Shown: positions 22,901 to 32,332 of the stretch, piece after piece
Numbering within the stretch: position 1 is the first letter of the stretch
Layout: each line of letters starts with the position of its first letter
NCBI RefSeq assembly: GCF_040047665.1
Contig: NZ_CP157355.1
Location: forward strand, 806,001 to 870,000
Reading direction: 5' to 3'
DNA from: Chitinibacter sp. FCG-7
GTDB taxonomy: Bacteria > Pseudomonadota > Gammaproteobacteria > Burkholderiales > Chitinibacteraceae
DNA: 64,000 bases
Position numbers and translations under genes: made by a program
Notes under the pieces: model-generated
What the model was told of the DNA's origin: nothing
Database searches by the model: none
What the model saw: the letters and a program-made list of their open reading frames with translations, nothing else

Positions 22901-25510
22901 CTACATCTTGGCCTGCAAGCCCAGCCGCATCCATAGCTCGGCAACCCCCGGCGGCACAGGCTGGCTAAAGTAAAAGCCCTGCATAAAGTTGACGCCCAGC
23001 CCCTGCAAAAAGCGCACGGTTTCCAGGCTTTCAACGCCTTCGATAACCAGATCCAGCTGCAGGCCTTGCGCCATCTGGGCAATCGCCTGCATCACGCGCC
23101 GCCCTTCATCGGTATGCAGGCGCTGGGCAAACGAGACATCAACCTTGAGCATCTGGGCAGGCATATCGTGTAGCTGCGACAGTGATGAATAGCCGGTGCC
23201 AAAATCATCAATCGCCAGCACAAAACCAGCGTCGCTCAACTGGCGCAAATGCCGCATCTGGCGGGCATAATCGGTCAGTGCGACGCTTTCGGTAATCTCC
23301 ACAATGACATCGCTGGGGCGCAGTTTGAAATTCGCCAGCCGCTCGACCAGCGTGGTGACAAAGGTCGGCAAATACAGCTGGCTGCGCGAGACATTGATCA
23401 TCAGCTTCTGGCTCAAACCCGATTCGCGCCATTCACGCAATTTGGCAAATGATTGCAGCATGATCTGCTCGGACAATTCCTGAATCAGGCCAACCTTCTC
23501 TGCCATCGGGATAAACAGCTCAGGGCTGATCCAGCCACTTTTGTCATCCATCCAGCGCGCAAGCGCTTCAACGGCAATAATGTCGCCACTGCGGGCATTG
23601 ACTATCGGTTGATAGAACACCTGCAGACCGCCATGCCGGATGGCGCTGGACAGGCGCGACTGAATTGCCACATGCTCACGTCCCAGCGCTTTCAAATGCA
23701 CGATGTCGCTATAGAAACACACGCTATTACGCCCGGCGTGCTTGGCGTGATACATCGTGTGATCGGCAGCCGAGAGCAGCTCTTCGCCACTTTCAGCATT
23801 ATCGGGATAGATGGCAAAACCGACGGAGATCGTTGGCTGGGTTTCCATGCCGTTGATCATCATGCTTTGCCTTGCCGACAGGCGTAATTGCTCGGCAATC
23901 TGTGCCAGCTCACGCTGATCGGCCAGATCGGGAATCAGCGCGACAAATTCATCACCGCCCCAGCGTGCCAGCACGGCGTTATCCGGCAAGGCATCGCGCA
24001 GGCGCTGCGAGAGCAGTACAAGCAGATCATCGCCAGTTTTATGGCCAAAAGCGTCATTAATTTGCTTGAAATGATCCAGATCGACAAAGCCCAACCCCAC
24101 CTTGCGATGCGCGCGGGCGGCTTCATCAATGGCGCGGTGGATTTCAGTATCGAGCAGCAGGCGATTTGGTAAACGGGTCAGCCCGTCGTACAGCGCCATC
24201 TGCGTAATATTCTGCTCATTCAAGTGCGCCACCGTGACATCACGCACCACACCTCGCAGCGCAGTTGCGCGCTCATCCGGGCCAAAGTGCGTAATCAGAC
24301 GCAACTCAACCCAGATAAAGTCGTGATCGGCTCGCAACAAGCGGAAACGGACACAGCTGGCTTCGCGCGAGAGCAGCTGACGCTCGATCAGCTGCGTCAC
24401 CAGATTCAAATCTTCTGGGTGCACCCAGGAATACAGCGTACGGCCCAGCTCGGCGCTTAAATCACGCGGTTCAAGTGCACGCAACTGCCCCCAGGCGCTG
24501 GTGACCTCGGTCAGCACGCCGTTGGGCAAAACATCCACAATCGCTTCGTCGAGCAGATTCAGCGTTTCGAGCAGGGTTTTCTTGCGCGCAGCATCGTGCA
24601 TCAGCGCCGAAACGTCTTGCAGCAAGACCACCACGCTGCGCTGATGCTCAACGCCCACGGGCTGCATGCGCACCAGCAAACAGACGTTCTGCTGCGGCAA
24701 GACGCAATTGAACTGCTTACTGCTTTGCCCTGCCAGCACCTGCGGCAGGCTGCGGATCAGCTCGTGCGCCAGCTCATAGGGCAGCACAGCGGCCATCGGT
24801 CTGTCGAGCAGGGTTTCGGCGGCGGGCAAGGCCGGATGGCCTGACCAAACATGCCGGATTACTCCATGCGCGTCCAGCTCGAAGACCATATCCTGCGTTG
24901 CGCCGACCAAGGCACGCAGCCGATGCTGGTTGGCCAGCGATTCGGCTTCCAGCTTGGCCTTGCCCAGCGCCTGCGCAATGTGATTGGAGAGCATGGCCAG
25001 CAGTCTTAGCTCGATGGTGTCACGCTGACGGCTATCGCTATCGTTGAGAAAGGCCAGAAAACCAAACAGCTCGCCGCCTTGCAGCAAGGGAATACAGAGC
25101 AGCTGGCGTATACCCACCTGCGCGAGCAACATCTGCTCGGCCAGCGGCAACTCAAGCAGCGACTTATTGAGCACCATGCCCACAGCCAGGGTATCTGCCA
25201 GCAGAGCATACTGGTCATAGTCCAGAGACAAAAACGGGGTGGGAGTATATTCAAGCAAGCGACAATCAGGATCTCGCCACGCGGCAACCAGCTTGGCCAG
25301 CTTGCCTTGCTCGTCATTCAGATACAAACCGGTCATGCTGCTGCGCGAGGCTTGCCCCAGGACCTGCAGCATATCCACCAGACAGTCCGGATCATGCGCG
25401 GCACTTAAAATACTAACCACGCTGTCAAAGGCATTGAAGTACGTATGGTAAGTCCCCAAGGCTTGCTGCTCGGACATTGCCAAACCGGAAAAAACAATCG
25501 AATCGGACAA
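22901..25510 (-). CDS. GAF-PAS-GGDEF-EAL c-di-GMP signalling protein
   Basis: An 869-residue soluble regulator of cyclic di-GMP. A GAF-like sensor (about residues 30-190) is followed by two PAS-type regions (about 200-320 and 330-440), a GGDEF domain with intact RWGGDEF (near residue 518) and an EAL domain with VEALARW (near 646) and DDFGTGYSS (near 768). Both catalytic signatures are conserved, so it may be bifunctional; no RxxD inhibitory site precedes GGDEF. The absence of membrane spans suggests a cytosolic signal. An alternative start at 25477 would remove 11 residues. Confidence 0.92.
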   Translation of the reverse strand: MSDSIVFSGLAMSEQQALGTYHTYFNAFDSVVSILSAAHDPDCLVDMLQVLGQASRSSMTGLYLNDEQGKLAKLVAAWRDPDCRLLEYTPTPFLSLDYDQYALLADTLAVGMVLNKSLLELPLAEQMLLAQVGIRQLLCIPLLQGGELFGFLAFLNDSDSRQRDTIELRLLAMLSNHIAQALGKAKLEAESLANQHRLRALVGATQDMVFELDAHGVIRHVWSGHPALPAAETLLDRPMAAVLPYELAHELIRSLPQVLAGQSSKQFNCVLPQQNVCLLVRMQPVGVEHQRSVVVLLQDVSALMHDAARKKTLLETLNLLDEAIVDVLPNGVLTEVTSAWGQLRALEPRDLSAELGRTLYSWVHPEDLNLVTQLIERQLLSREASCVRFRLLRADHDFIWVELRLITHFGPDERATALRGVVRDVTVAHLNEQNITQMALYDGLTRLPNRLLLDTEIHRAIDEAARAHRKVGLGFVDLDHFKQINDAFGHKTGDDLLVLLSQRLRDALPDNAVLARWGGDEFVALIPDLADQRELAQIAEQLRLSARQSMMINGMETQPTISVGFAIYPDNAESGEELLSAADHTMYHAKHAGRNSVCFYSDIVHLKALGREHVAIQSRLSSAIRHGGLQVFYQPIVNARSGDIIAVEALARWMDDKSGWISPELFIPMAEKVGLIQELSEQIMLQSFAKLREWRESGLSQKLMINVSRSQLYLPTFVTTLVERLANFKLRPSDVIVEITESVALTDYARQMRHLRQLSDAGFVLAIDDFGTGYSSLSQLHDMPAQMLKVDVSFAQRLHTDEGRRVMQAIAQMAQGLQLDLVIEGVESLETVRFLQGLGVNFMQGFYFSQPVPPGVAELWMRLGLQAKM

Positions 25511-25556
25511 AAGAGACCTCAGGTCAAAAAATAGTCAGCTTGTGTCAAGCCAAGGT

Positions 25557-25582
25557 AAAACGGGAATTCTTCCGAATTCCCG
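25557..25582 (-). terminator. topA terminator
   Basis: Hairpin CGGGAATTC-TTC-GAATTCCCG followed on the minus strand by TTTT, 13 bases past the topA stop. Confidence 0.8.
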
Positions 25583-25595
25583 CTAGGCTGCGCAA

Positions 25596-27890
25596 TTACT
25601 CTTTTGCCGGAGGCGGAATCAGCACTTCGCTGTAACCGCACTCCTTCTGTGGACACACTTTTTCAGTGCCACGGCGCTTGGTGACCTTGATCGTCATAAT
25701 CGGCCATTTACACTGCGGGCAAGCCTCCGCTACCGGCGGGTTCCACGTTGCATACTTGCAATCGGGATAGGTATTGCACGAATAGAACATCTTGCCGTAG
25801 CGGCTCTTACGCTCGATCAGGCTGCCTTTATGACATTCCGGGCATTCGATGCCGGTGTCTTTTGGTTTTTCCAGCGGCTCGATGTGTTTGCACTTCGGAT
25901 AGTTGGAGCAACCAATAAACTTACCGTAACGACCCACCTTGATGTGCAATGCCGATTCACATTTCGGGCAAGTGCGATCGGGCACCACTTCGGGCTCCAG
26001 CGGCGCAGCGTTCGGATCATCGCCAATATTGCGCGTGTAATCGCATTCCGGGTACGAGCTACAGCTAATAAAACGGCCGCGACGACCTAGGCGAATCGAT
26101 AATTTGTGCTTGCCACATTTCGGGCAATCTTCGTCCATCGCTTCGTGGGTCACTTCGGCGCGCGACAACGCCTGCTTTTCTTCGCACTGCTTATGGAATT
26201 TCTTCCAGAATTCATCCAGCACCGGCACCCACTCGCGCGAGCCCGTTGAAATTTCATCGAGTTTGTCTTCGAGCTTAGCGGTGAAATTGTAATCAACGTA
26301 TTGTGTGAAATGCTCGGTGAGGAATTTATTCACCACTTCGCCGGTATCGGTTGGCGTGAAGCGCTTTTTATCCAAAATGACGTATTCGCGATCTTTGAGC
26401 GTGTAAATGATCGATGCGTACGTTGAAGGACGGCCAATACCGAATTCTTCGAGCGATTTAACTAGGCTTGCCTCGGTAAAGCGTGGCGGCGGTTGGGTAA
26501 AGTGCTGCTCGCCGTAGATTTTCTCAACTGGCAAGGCGTCGCCCTCGGTCAAGACCGGCAGGCGTGCTTCGTCTTCGTCATCTTCAACGTCATCAGCATC
26601 TTCCTGATACACGGCGATAAAGCCGGGGAATACCAGAGTTTGCCCCGTGGCACGGAACAGATTCTCAGCACCACCAACGGCAATATCTACTGCAACGGTA
26701 TCAAACTTGGCCGGCGTCATCTGGCACGACAGTGTGCGCTTCCAGATCATTTGGTAGAGCTTGAATTGCTCGGGCGACAGAAAGGTTTTCACCGATTCAG
26801 GCGTGCGCAAGATGGACGTCGGGCGAATTGCCTCGTGCGCCTCTTGCGCATTTTTAGCTTTGTTTTTGTACGTAATCGGCGCGTTCGGCAGGTATTCTTT
26901 GTCGAAATTGCTCGAAATATAATCGCGAATCTCGGCCAAAGCATCGTTCGACAAGGCCACCGAGTCGGTACGCATATAGGTGATCAGACCGACCGTTTCA
27001 CCGCCCAGATTCACCCCTTCATAGAGTGACTGCGCCGTACGCATCGCACGATCAGTGGTAAAGCCCAGTTTACGTACCGATTCCTGTTGTAGCGTCGAAG
27101 TCGTAAATGGGGCCGCTGGGCTACGCGATTTCTTTTTCTTCTCAACCGCATGCACCACGGCATCTTTGCCGGCTAATCCATTCAGGATGCTCGTTTGCTC
27201 AGCTTCGTTCGGAATATCGAACTGATCGAGTTTTTTGCCTTGCCAAGTGGTGAGCTTGGCGGCCACTTTGCTGCGGCCTTTTTTGGTATCAAGGTGAATC
27301 GTCCAGTATTCCTGCGCATTAAACGCACGAATCTCGATTTCACGCTCACAGATCAGACGTAGCGCCGGGCTTTGCACTCGGCCTGCCGACAAGCCGGTGC
27401 GCACTTTGCGCCACAGCAGCGGCGACAAATTAAAGCCAACCAGATAATCGAGCGCACTACGCGCCTGCTGGGCATTAACGAGATTGAAATCCAGATCACG
27501 CGGATTGGCTACCGCATTCAAAACCGCGCTTTCAGTGATCTCATGAAAGACCACGCGCTTGAATTGTTTTTCTGGCTTGAGTAATTTTTTGGCTTTCAGG
27601 ATTTCCAGAATATGCCAGGAAATCGCCTCCCCTTCGCGGTCCGGATCGGATGCGAGGTAGACGTTATCGGCTTGTTCGACCGCCTCGCAAATCGCGTCAA
27701 CGTGTTTTTTATTTTTATCGATCACCTGGTACTTCATCTTGAAGTCGTTTTCAGGATCAACCGAACCATTTTTACGGACTAGGCCGCGCACGTGACCGTA
27801 GGAGGCCAAGATCTGGAAATCTTTGCCTAAATATTTTTGCAGCGTCTTCGCCTTCGACGGCGACTCTACGATTAAGAGATTTGCGGGCAT
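25596..27890 (-). CDS. topA: DNA topoisomerase I
   Basis: Type IA enzyme that relaxes negative supercoils. The 764 residues start with a Toprim domain (LLIVESPSKAKTLQKYLG, DPDREGEAISWH). The active-site Tyr in LITYMRTDS is residue 305. The C-terminus has four zinc-ribbon modules, each opening with CPxC (CPKCGKHK, CPKCESAL, CPECHKGS, CPQCKWPI). It is last of the minus-strand group LysM-dprA-smg-topA, an order common in betaproteobacteria. Confidence 0.97.
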   Translation of the reverse strand: MPANLLIVESPSKAKTLQKYLGKDFQILASYGHVRGLVRKNGSVDPENDFKMKYQVIDKNKKHVDAICEAVEQADNVYLASDPDREGEAISWHILEILKAKKLLKPEKQFKRVVFHEITESAVLNAVANPRDLDFNLVNAQQARSALDYLVGFNLSPLLWRKVRTGLSAGRVQSPALRLICEREIEIRAFNAQEYWTIHLDTKKGRSKVAAKLTTWQGKKLDQFDIPNEAEQTSILNGLAGKDAVVHAVEKKKKSRSPAAPFTTSTLQQESVRKLGFTTDRAMRTAQSLYEGVNLGGETVGLITYMRTDSVALSNDALAEIRDYISSNFDKEYLPNAPITYKNKAKNAQEAHEAIRPTSILRTPESVKTFLSPEQFKLYQMIWKRTLSCQMTPAKFDTVAVDIAVGGAENLFRATGQTLVFPGFIAVYQEDADDVEDDEDEARLPVLTEGDALPVEKIYGEQHFTQPPPRFTEASLVKSLEEFGIGRPSTYASIIYTLKDREYVILDKKRFTPTDTGEVVNKFLTEHFTQYVDYNFTAKLEDKLDEISTGSREWVPVLDEFWKKFHKQCEEKQALSRAEVTHEAMDEDCPKCGKHKLSIRLGRRGRFISCSSYPECDYTRNIGDDPNAAPLEPEVVPDRTCPKCESALHIKVGRYGKFIGCSNYPKCKHIEPLEKPKDTGIECPECHKGSLIERKSRYGKMFYSCNTYPDCKYATWNPPVAEACPQCKWPIMTIKVTKRRGTEKVCPQKECGYSEVLIPPPAKE

Positions 27891-27952
27891 GGTTCCCCGT
27901 TATTTAGATTCAATAGTTTTAATGGTCTTTGTGCCCGATGATGGCGCTTTAA

Positions 27953-28411
27953 TTAATGCAGCGCAGCACCATCGCGGCCAAAGAGGAGGTCTTCGATCAG
28001 GAGATTAGACAATGCATCACGCTTTTGCCAAATCACCATCAGTACAATCAGTTTAATCCGCTCGGCACTCACTTCGCCTTCAGGCTCGCGCCAGACACGA
28101 TCAAGCACCAATTCGCGCTCACCTGCACTTAATATTTTTGCCGCATCCAGCGCAAACAGAAACTGGGCTGCTTCATCGCTAAATCGGGCCAGTTCCACCG
28201 GCTGCAAGCTGCGCAATGCACCTGAATGCGTATCCAGAGCGCGATAAGGAGTGACATCAATCTGCTTTAACTCACCCAGCCAAGCCAGCGCATCATGAAT
28301 ATCTTCACCTTCAAATCCCGCCAACGACAATTTTTTGGCCAATTGCGAGACATCGGGCAGGCCATCTGCGTTATAAAACTGCTCAAAAAGGTAGGCCAGC
28401 ACTTCTAGCAT
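27953..28411 (-). CDS. smg: Smg family protein (DUF494)
   Basis: A 152-residue protein matching Smg: N-terminal MLEVLAYLFEQFYNAD and C-terminal VLMVIWQKRDALSNLLIEDLLF. Its molecular function is not established; it is nearly always next to dprA and topA, as here. The start ATG lies two bases after the dprA stop, so the two are probably translationally coupled. Confidence 0.93.
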   Translation of the reverse strand: MLEVLAYLFEQFYNADGLPDVSQLAKKLSLAGFEGEDIHDALAWLGELKQIDVTPYRALDTHSGALRSLQPVELARFSDEAAQFLFALDAAKILSAGERELVLDRVWREPEGEVSAERIKLIVLMVIWQKRDALSNLLIEDLLFGRDGAALH

Positions 28412-28413
28412 AA

Positions 28414-29541
28414 TCAGCTTTTTACAGCACCTGCCAGCCTTTGGTAGCGATTACCCGGCAAGCAAGACAACTGCCCTTCTAATTCCAAACCCAACAGAAT
28501 CGCGCACAGCGCCTCGCTAGTCAAGCCAGTCAGCTCAATCAGTGAGTCAAAATCAAGCGGCTCCCAACCCATTTTGTCTAATATTGGGTCAGCATCATTC
28601 GCTATTTTGACCGGTTTGGCAGGTACTGCAGCAGTGCGTTCAGGCAAAGCAAACAAAGATAGCGGCGCGGCCAGTTCTTCGAAAATATCAGCACCCGATT
28701 CGACAAGTTTGGCCCCATTTTTAATCAGGTGATGGCAGCCTTTGCTGAGCGGAGAATGAATTGAGCCGGGGATGGCAAACACTTCACGCCCCAAATCAAC
28801 CGCCTGCCGTGCGGTAATCAGTGAGCCACTGCCAAGCGCAGCCTCAACCACCAGGCAACCTAGGCCTAAAGCTGCAATCATCCGGTTGCGGCGCGGAAAA
28901 TGCTCGGCCTTCGGTGGAGAGCCCAGTGCTAGCTCGGACAAAATCAAACCCTGAGCAGCCAGCTGATGCGCCAGCTCTCGATTGGACGCGGGATAAACCC
29001 GATCAAGCCCGGTACCGACAATGGCAATACTCGATCCAGCTGCGCCGAGCCCACCACGATGCGCTGCGGCATCAATCCCACTGGCCAAGCCACTAATGAT
29101 GCAGACTCCTTGGCCTGAGAGGTGTTGCGCAAAGGCTTGGGCATTTTGCACGCCATGCACACTTGCACTACGGCTGCCGACGACGCTCAAGGCGGCTCGC
29201 TCCAGCAAAGCAAGATTGCCCTTGGCATAAATCAGAGTTGGCGGATCGGGTAAATCCAGCAGCTTTTTAGGGTAAGCCTCATCGGCCAGAGTCAGAATGG
29301 CATGGCCTTCTTTCGAAAGCCAGTCCAGCGTTAAATCAAGTTGAGCCTGGGGGATTTGACTTGCAGCCGCATGAATTGCCTCGGCCACCACAGGAGAAAC
29401 ATACTGCGCCAGTATATTTTTGTTCGCTGCAAAAATGGCCGCGGGCTCACCCAGAGCCCGCAAAAGTTGAATCTGCCCCCGCGCGCCCAGCCCATTAACC
29501 AGACTGAGGCGCAACCAGAGCAGCAATTCATCAGGATGCAA
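28414..29541 (-). CDS. dprA: DNA-processing protein DprA
   Basis: Binds incoming single-stranded DNA in natural transformation and loads RecA. The 375 residues have the Rossmann-like core with VGSRSASVHG, ISGLASGIDAAAHRG and LGSGSLITARQAVDLGREVFA, and a C-terminal winged-helix domain. The start appears to be TTG at 29541 (MHPDELLLWLRL): it directly follows the stop of the LysM gene, is preceded by GGAGGAG, and no ATG in frame fits. An intact gene is compatible with competence but does not prove it. Confidence 0.93.
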   Translation of the reverse strand: MHPDELLLWLRLSLVNGLGARGQIQLLRALGEPAAIFAANKNILAQYVSPVVAEAIHAAASQIPQAQLDLTLDWLSKEGHAILTLADEAYPKKLLDLPDPPTLIYAKGNLALLERAALSVVGSRSASVHGVQNAQAFAQHLSGQGVCIISGLASGIDAAAHRGGLGAAGSSIAIVGTGLDRVYPASNRELAHQLAAQGLILSELALGSPPKAEHFPRRNRMIAALGLGCLVVEAALGSGSLITARQAVDLGREVFAIPGSIHSPLSKGCHHLIKNGAKLVESGADIFEELAAPLSLFALPERTAAVPAKPVKIANDADPILDKMGWEPLDFDSLIELTGLTSEALCAILLGLELEGQLSCLPGNRYQRLAGAVKS

Positions 29542-30612
29542 TTACTCCTCCGTGTAAGCGGCTTCTGCACGAACCACATCACCCACGTTCACAGGCTGTG
29601 TACTATCGAGCACCAGTGCATAGGAGAGATTAGGAAAAACGCGGTAAACGAACAGGTTGGCATTCTTGATCGGTGGCGTTACGCGATCTGGTTCAGTTTT
29701 ATCTTCTTTCTTGATCGCACGTGGCGCTTTATAGCTAAAGAATACTGTCCCAAGGTCCACCCCATCCAAAGCCCCTTTATTGAGAACAACCGTCATCAGC
29801 GAACCCACGTCAGCTACACCAGCATACGATGAGGCTACTTTGCCTTCCATCGCCTGAGCAGGCAAATGCGGTGCATAATTCAGGAATGTTCTTTCAGGAG
29901 ATTTCACCAAACGGTCGCCGATCTGGATTTCACGGGAATTGGACACCACATTCAAAGTAACAACATCGCCGGAACGATTGATCCGCACGTCACCCAGATA
30001 AGTGACTTCCATCCCCAGCAGCTGTTTTGGCTGGTCGGGATCCATGATTTCTTTGCCCTGACGGAAGACTTGGAATGTCTCTCCCGCCTCAGCCTCAGGC
30101 AAGCCTACTGCATAAATTTGATCACCAGCGGTATACATCACGCGGTTATCCGGGCCCGCAGCGATCCGCGGCGCAGCCTTGAAGCTGGCCATATCCATGA
30201 TCAGCGGTTTGTACAAGAAGGGCTCAATCGACGTCATGGCAATACTTGGCGTTGCATCACCATCCAGGCTGGAAATACGAATACGCGGGCTAAGTTTGCC
30301 ATTACCACCACGTCCGTCAGCTTTTGCGTTTTTTAGCAGGCGCAAACATGGCTTACCATCACAATTGCCCAGTACAATCACATCACCGGGGTAAATCCAG
30401 TGCGGGTTTTTGATTTCGGCTTTGTTCAAGCGCCAGATCTCCGGCCAGCGCCATGGCTGCTTCAGAAATTTGCCAGAAATATCCCACAAAGTATCGCCTT
30501 TCACGACCACATAGCTGTCGGGTGCATTATCAGCAAGCTTGAGCTCATCAGCGGTTGCGGTACCTGCGATAAAACCGGCAAGCAAAAGAAAGGATATAAT
30601 TGATTTACGCAT
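29542..30612 (-). CDS. secreted LysM-domain protein
   Basis: A 356-residue exported protein. A signal peptide (ISFLLLAGFIAGTATA) is followed by one LysM peptidoglycan-binding domain (YVVVKGDTLWDISGKF to HWIYPGDVIVL, about residues 33-82) and a long C-terminal region of unknown fold. Proteins of this type stand upstream of dprA in many betaproteobacteria. The role is probably envelope related. It heads the operon and is divergent from def, with a 162-base promoter region between them. Confidence 0.85.
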   Translation of the reverse strand: MRKSIISFLLLAGFIAGTATADELKLADNAPDSYVVVKGDTLWDISGKFLKQPWRWPEIWRLNKAEIKNPHWIYPGDVIVLGNCDGKPCLRLLKNAKADGRGGNGKLSPRIRISSLDGDATPSIAMTSIEPFLYKPLIMDMASFKAAPRIAAGPDNRVMYTAGDQIYAVGLPEAEAGETFQVFRQGKEIMDPDQPKQLLGMEVTYLGDVRINRSGDVVTLNVVSNSREIQIGDRLVKSPERTFLNYAPHLPAQAMEGKVASSYAGVADVGSLMTVVLNKGALDGVDLGTVFFSYKAPRAIKKEDKTEPDRVTPPIKNANLFVYRVFPNLSYALVLDSTQPVNVGDVVRAEAAYTEE

Positions 30613-30774
30613 AGTGTGAGCCCAGTTCTCGCCGCTGGCGCGACAAGTGATTTTCGACTTGGATAGGATCAGAGCAGTAAAATGCAGCCCTATTCAAATA
30701 TCTATATGATGAATTAAGCTTAAGCAATAATTTAACCGATTCTGCAGTATAAACTTTTGGTCTAGCAAGCAAAA

Positions 30775-31272
30775 ATGGCAATTCTTAATATTCTGCACTA
30801 CCCCGACGAGCGTTTGCACACAGTTGCGCAGCCAATCACCGAATTTGATGCGGCTTTACAACGCCAAATTAACGATATGGCCGAAACCATGTACGCAGCG
30901 CCAGGCATCGGCCTTGCCGCCACCCAGGTTGATTATCACAAACGCCTGGTCGTGATCGACATTTCGGAGAACAAAGACGCACTGCTGGTGCTCGTCAATC
31001 CAGAAATTATAGAGCGCGACGGCATCACCACCTATGAAGAAGGTTGCTTGTCTGTGCCCGGTATCTATGAAGAAGTCGAGCGTGCTGAGCACATCAAGGT
31101 CAAGGCACTGAATGCGCAAGGGCAGCCATTTGAATTTGATGCCGATGGCTTGCTGGCCATTTGCGTTCAGCATGAAATCGATCATCTGGACGGCAAAGTA
31201 TTTGTCGAAAAACTCTCGCGCCTCAAACTCAATCGCATTGTCCAGAAGCTGAAAAAACGCAAAGCAATGTAA
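30775..31272 (+). CDS. def: peptide deformylase
   Basis: Fe2+ or Zn2+ hydrolase that removes the formyl group from nascent proteins. The 165 residues have all three family motifs: [10 protein letters not shown] (I), EEGCLSVPG with the metal-binding Cys (II) and [10 protein letters not shown] (III). It is first of def-fmt-rsmB, the conserved translation-initiation cluster. Confidence 0.97.
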   Translation: MAILNILHYPDERLHTVAQPITEFDAALQRQINDMAETMYAAPGIGLAATQVDYHKRLVVIDISENKDALLVLVNPEIIERDGITTYEEGCLSVPGIYEEVERAEHIKVKALNAQGQPFEFDADGLLAICVQHEIDHLDGKVFVEKLSRLKLNRIVQKLKKRKAM

Positions 31273-31278
31273 ATCCAA

Positions 31279-31303
31279 GCGGGCCTCTGGCCCGCGATTT
31301 TTT
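31279..31303 (+). terminator. hairpin between def and fmt
   Basis: GCGGGCC-TCTG-GGCCCGC-like stem followed by GATTTTTTG. It lies in the 52-base gap between def and fmt and probably terminates only part of the transcripts, since the genes act together. Confidence 0.6.
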
Positions 31304-31324
31304 GATAGCGAGTGTGATTGACTT

Positions 31325-32251
31325 ATGAAAATAATCTTTGCCGGCACGCCTGATTTTGCCGCCAGCGCCCTGCAAGCTTTAATTGATGCTGGCCACGAGA
31401 TTACCCTGGTGCTCACCCAACCTGATCGCCCAAGCGGGCGCGGCATGAAGCTGACTGCCTCAGCAGTGAAGGAAGTCGCTGTTGCTCACCAGATTCCCGT
31501 GTATCAGCCGGAAAAATTACGCACGAGCGAGCAGCAAGCACCTCTGCAGGGTATTGACGCAGACATCATGGTGGTTGCGGCCTACGGGATTATACTCCCT
31601 CAATCTGTACTCGACCTACCCCGCCTTGGCTGCCTGAATATTCACGCCTCGCTGTTGCCACGCTGGCGTGGTGCAGCGCCGATCCAGAGGGCGATTCTGG
31701 CTGGCGACACAGAAACCGGCATTACGATTATGCAAATGGATGCCGGGCTTGACACCGGCGATATGCTGTCGATTCACCGCACGGCCATTGAGCCTACCGA
31801 TAACGCCACCAGCTTGCACGACAAGCTGGCCGTCCAAGGCGCGCAAGCCATCGTCGCTGCGCTGGCCGATTTGCCACAGTTGCAAGCCCAGCGCCAGGCT
31901 CAGCCTGAAGCGGGCGTGACCTACGCTGAAAAACTAAAAAAAGAAGAAGCACAAATCGATTGGCTGCAAGATGCCGTGCAACTTGATCGCATGATCCGCG
32001 CTTTCAACCCCTTCCCCAGCGCACAGAGCAGCTGGCAAGGGCAGCCCGTTAAAATCTGGCAAGCCAGCGTTTGCGATGGACAAGGCCAGGCCGGGCAGAT
32101 TCTGGCGCTGGAAAAAGACGCGATTGTCGTTGCCTGCGGCGTAGGCACATTGCGGATCACCGAGTTGCAAAAAGCCGGCGGCAAGCGACTGGGCGCACAA
32201 GCTTTTTTAAGCGGCAACGAATTAAGCATTGGTCAGTTTTTCGGCCAGTAA
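31325..32251 (+). CDS. fmt: methionyl-tRNA formyltransferase
   Basis: Formylates Met-tRNAi using 10-formyl-THF. The 308 residues start KIIFAGTPDFAASAL. The catalytic region has LNIHASLLPRWRGAAPIQRA and MDAGLDTGDML, with a C-terminal tRNA-binding OB-like domain (IRAFNPFPSAQSSW). It follows def as usual. A GGGTAT-core hairpin lies after its stop. Confidence 0.97.
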   Translation: MKIIFAGTPDFAASALQALIDAGHEITLVLTQPDRPSGRGMKLTASAVKEVAVAHQIPVYQPEKLRTSEQQAPLQGIDADIMVVAAYGIILPQSVLDLPRLGCLNIHASLLPRWRGAAPIQRAILAGDTETGITIMQMDAGLDTGDMLSIHRTAIEPTDNATSLHDKLAVQGAQAIVAALADLPQLQAQRQAQPEAGVTYAEKLKKEEAQIDWLQDAVQLDRMIRAFNPFPSAQSSWQGQPVKIWQASVCDGQGQAGQILALEKDAIVVACGVGTLRITELQKAGGKRLGAQAFLSGNELSIGQFFGQ

Positions 32252-32263
32252 GCAATACAATAT

Positions 32264-32316
32264 GTGGGTATATTGATGCAAGCCAGATTAAAAAAGGGCT
32301 TCATTGACATACCCAA
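32264..32316. repeat. GGGTAT-core hairpin between fmt and rsmB
   Basis: Imperfect arms, TGGGTATATTGATGCAAGCC on the left and the complement of TGGGTATGTCAATGAAGCCC on the right. It is located between two cotranscribed genes, so it is more likely a repeat or mRNA element than a full terminator. Confidence 0.45.
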
Positions 32317-32332
32317 GCCACTGGATGTCTGA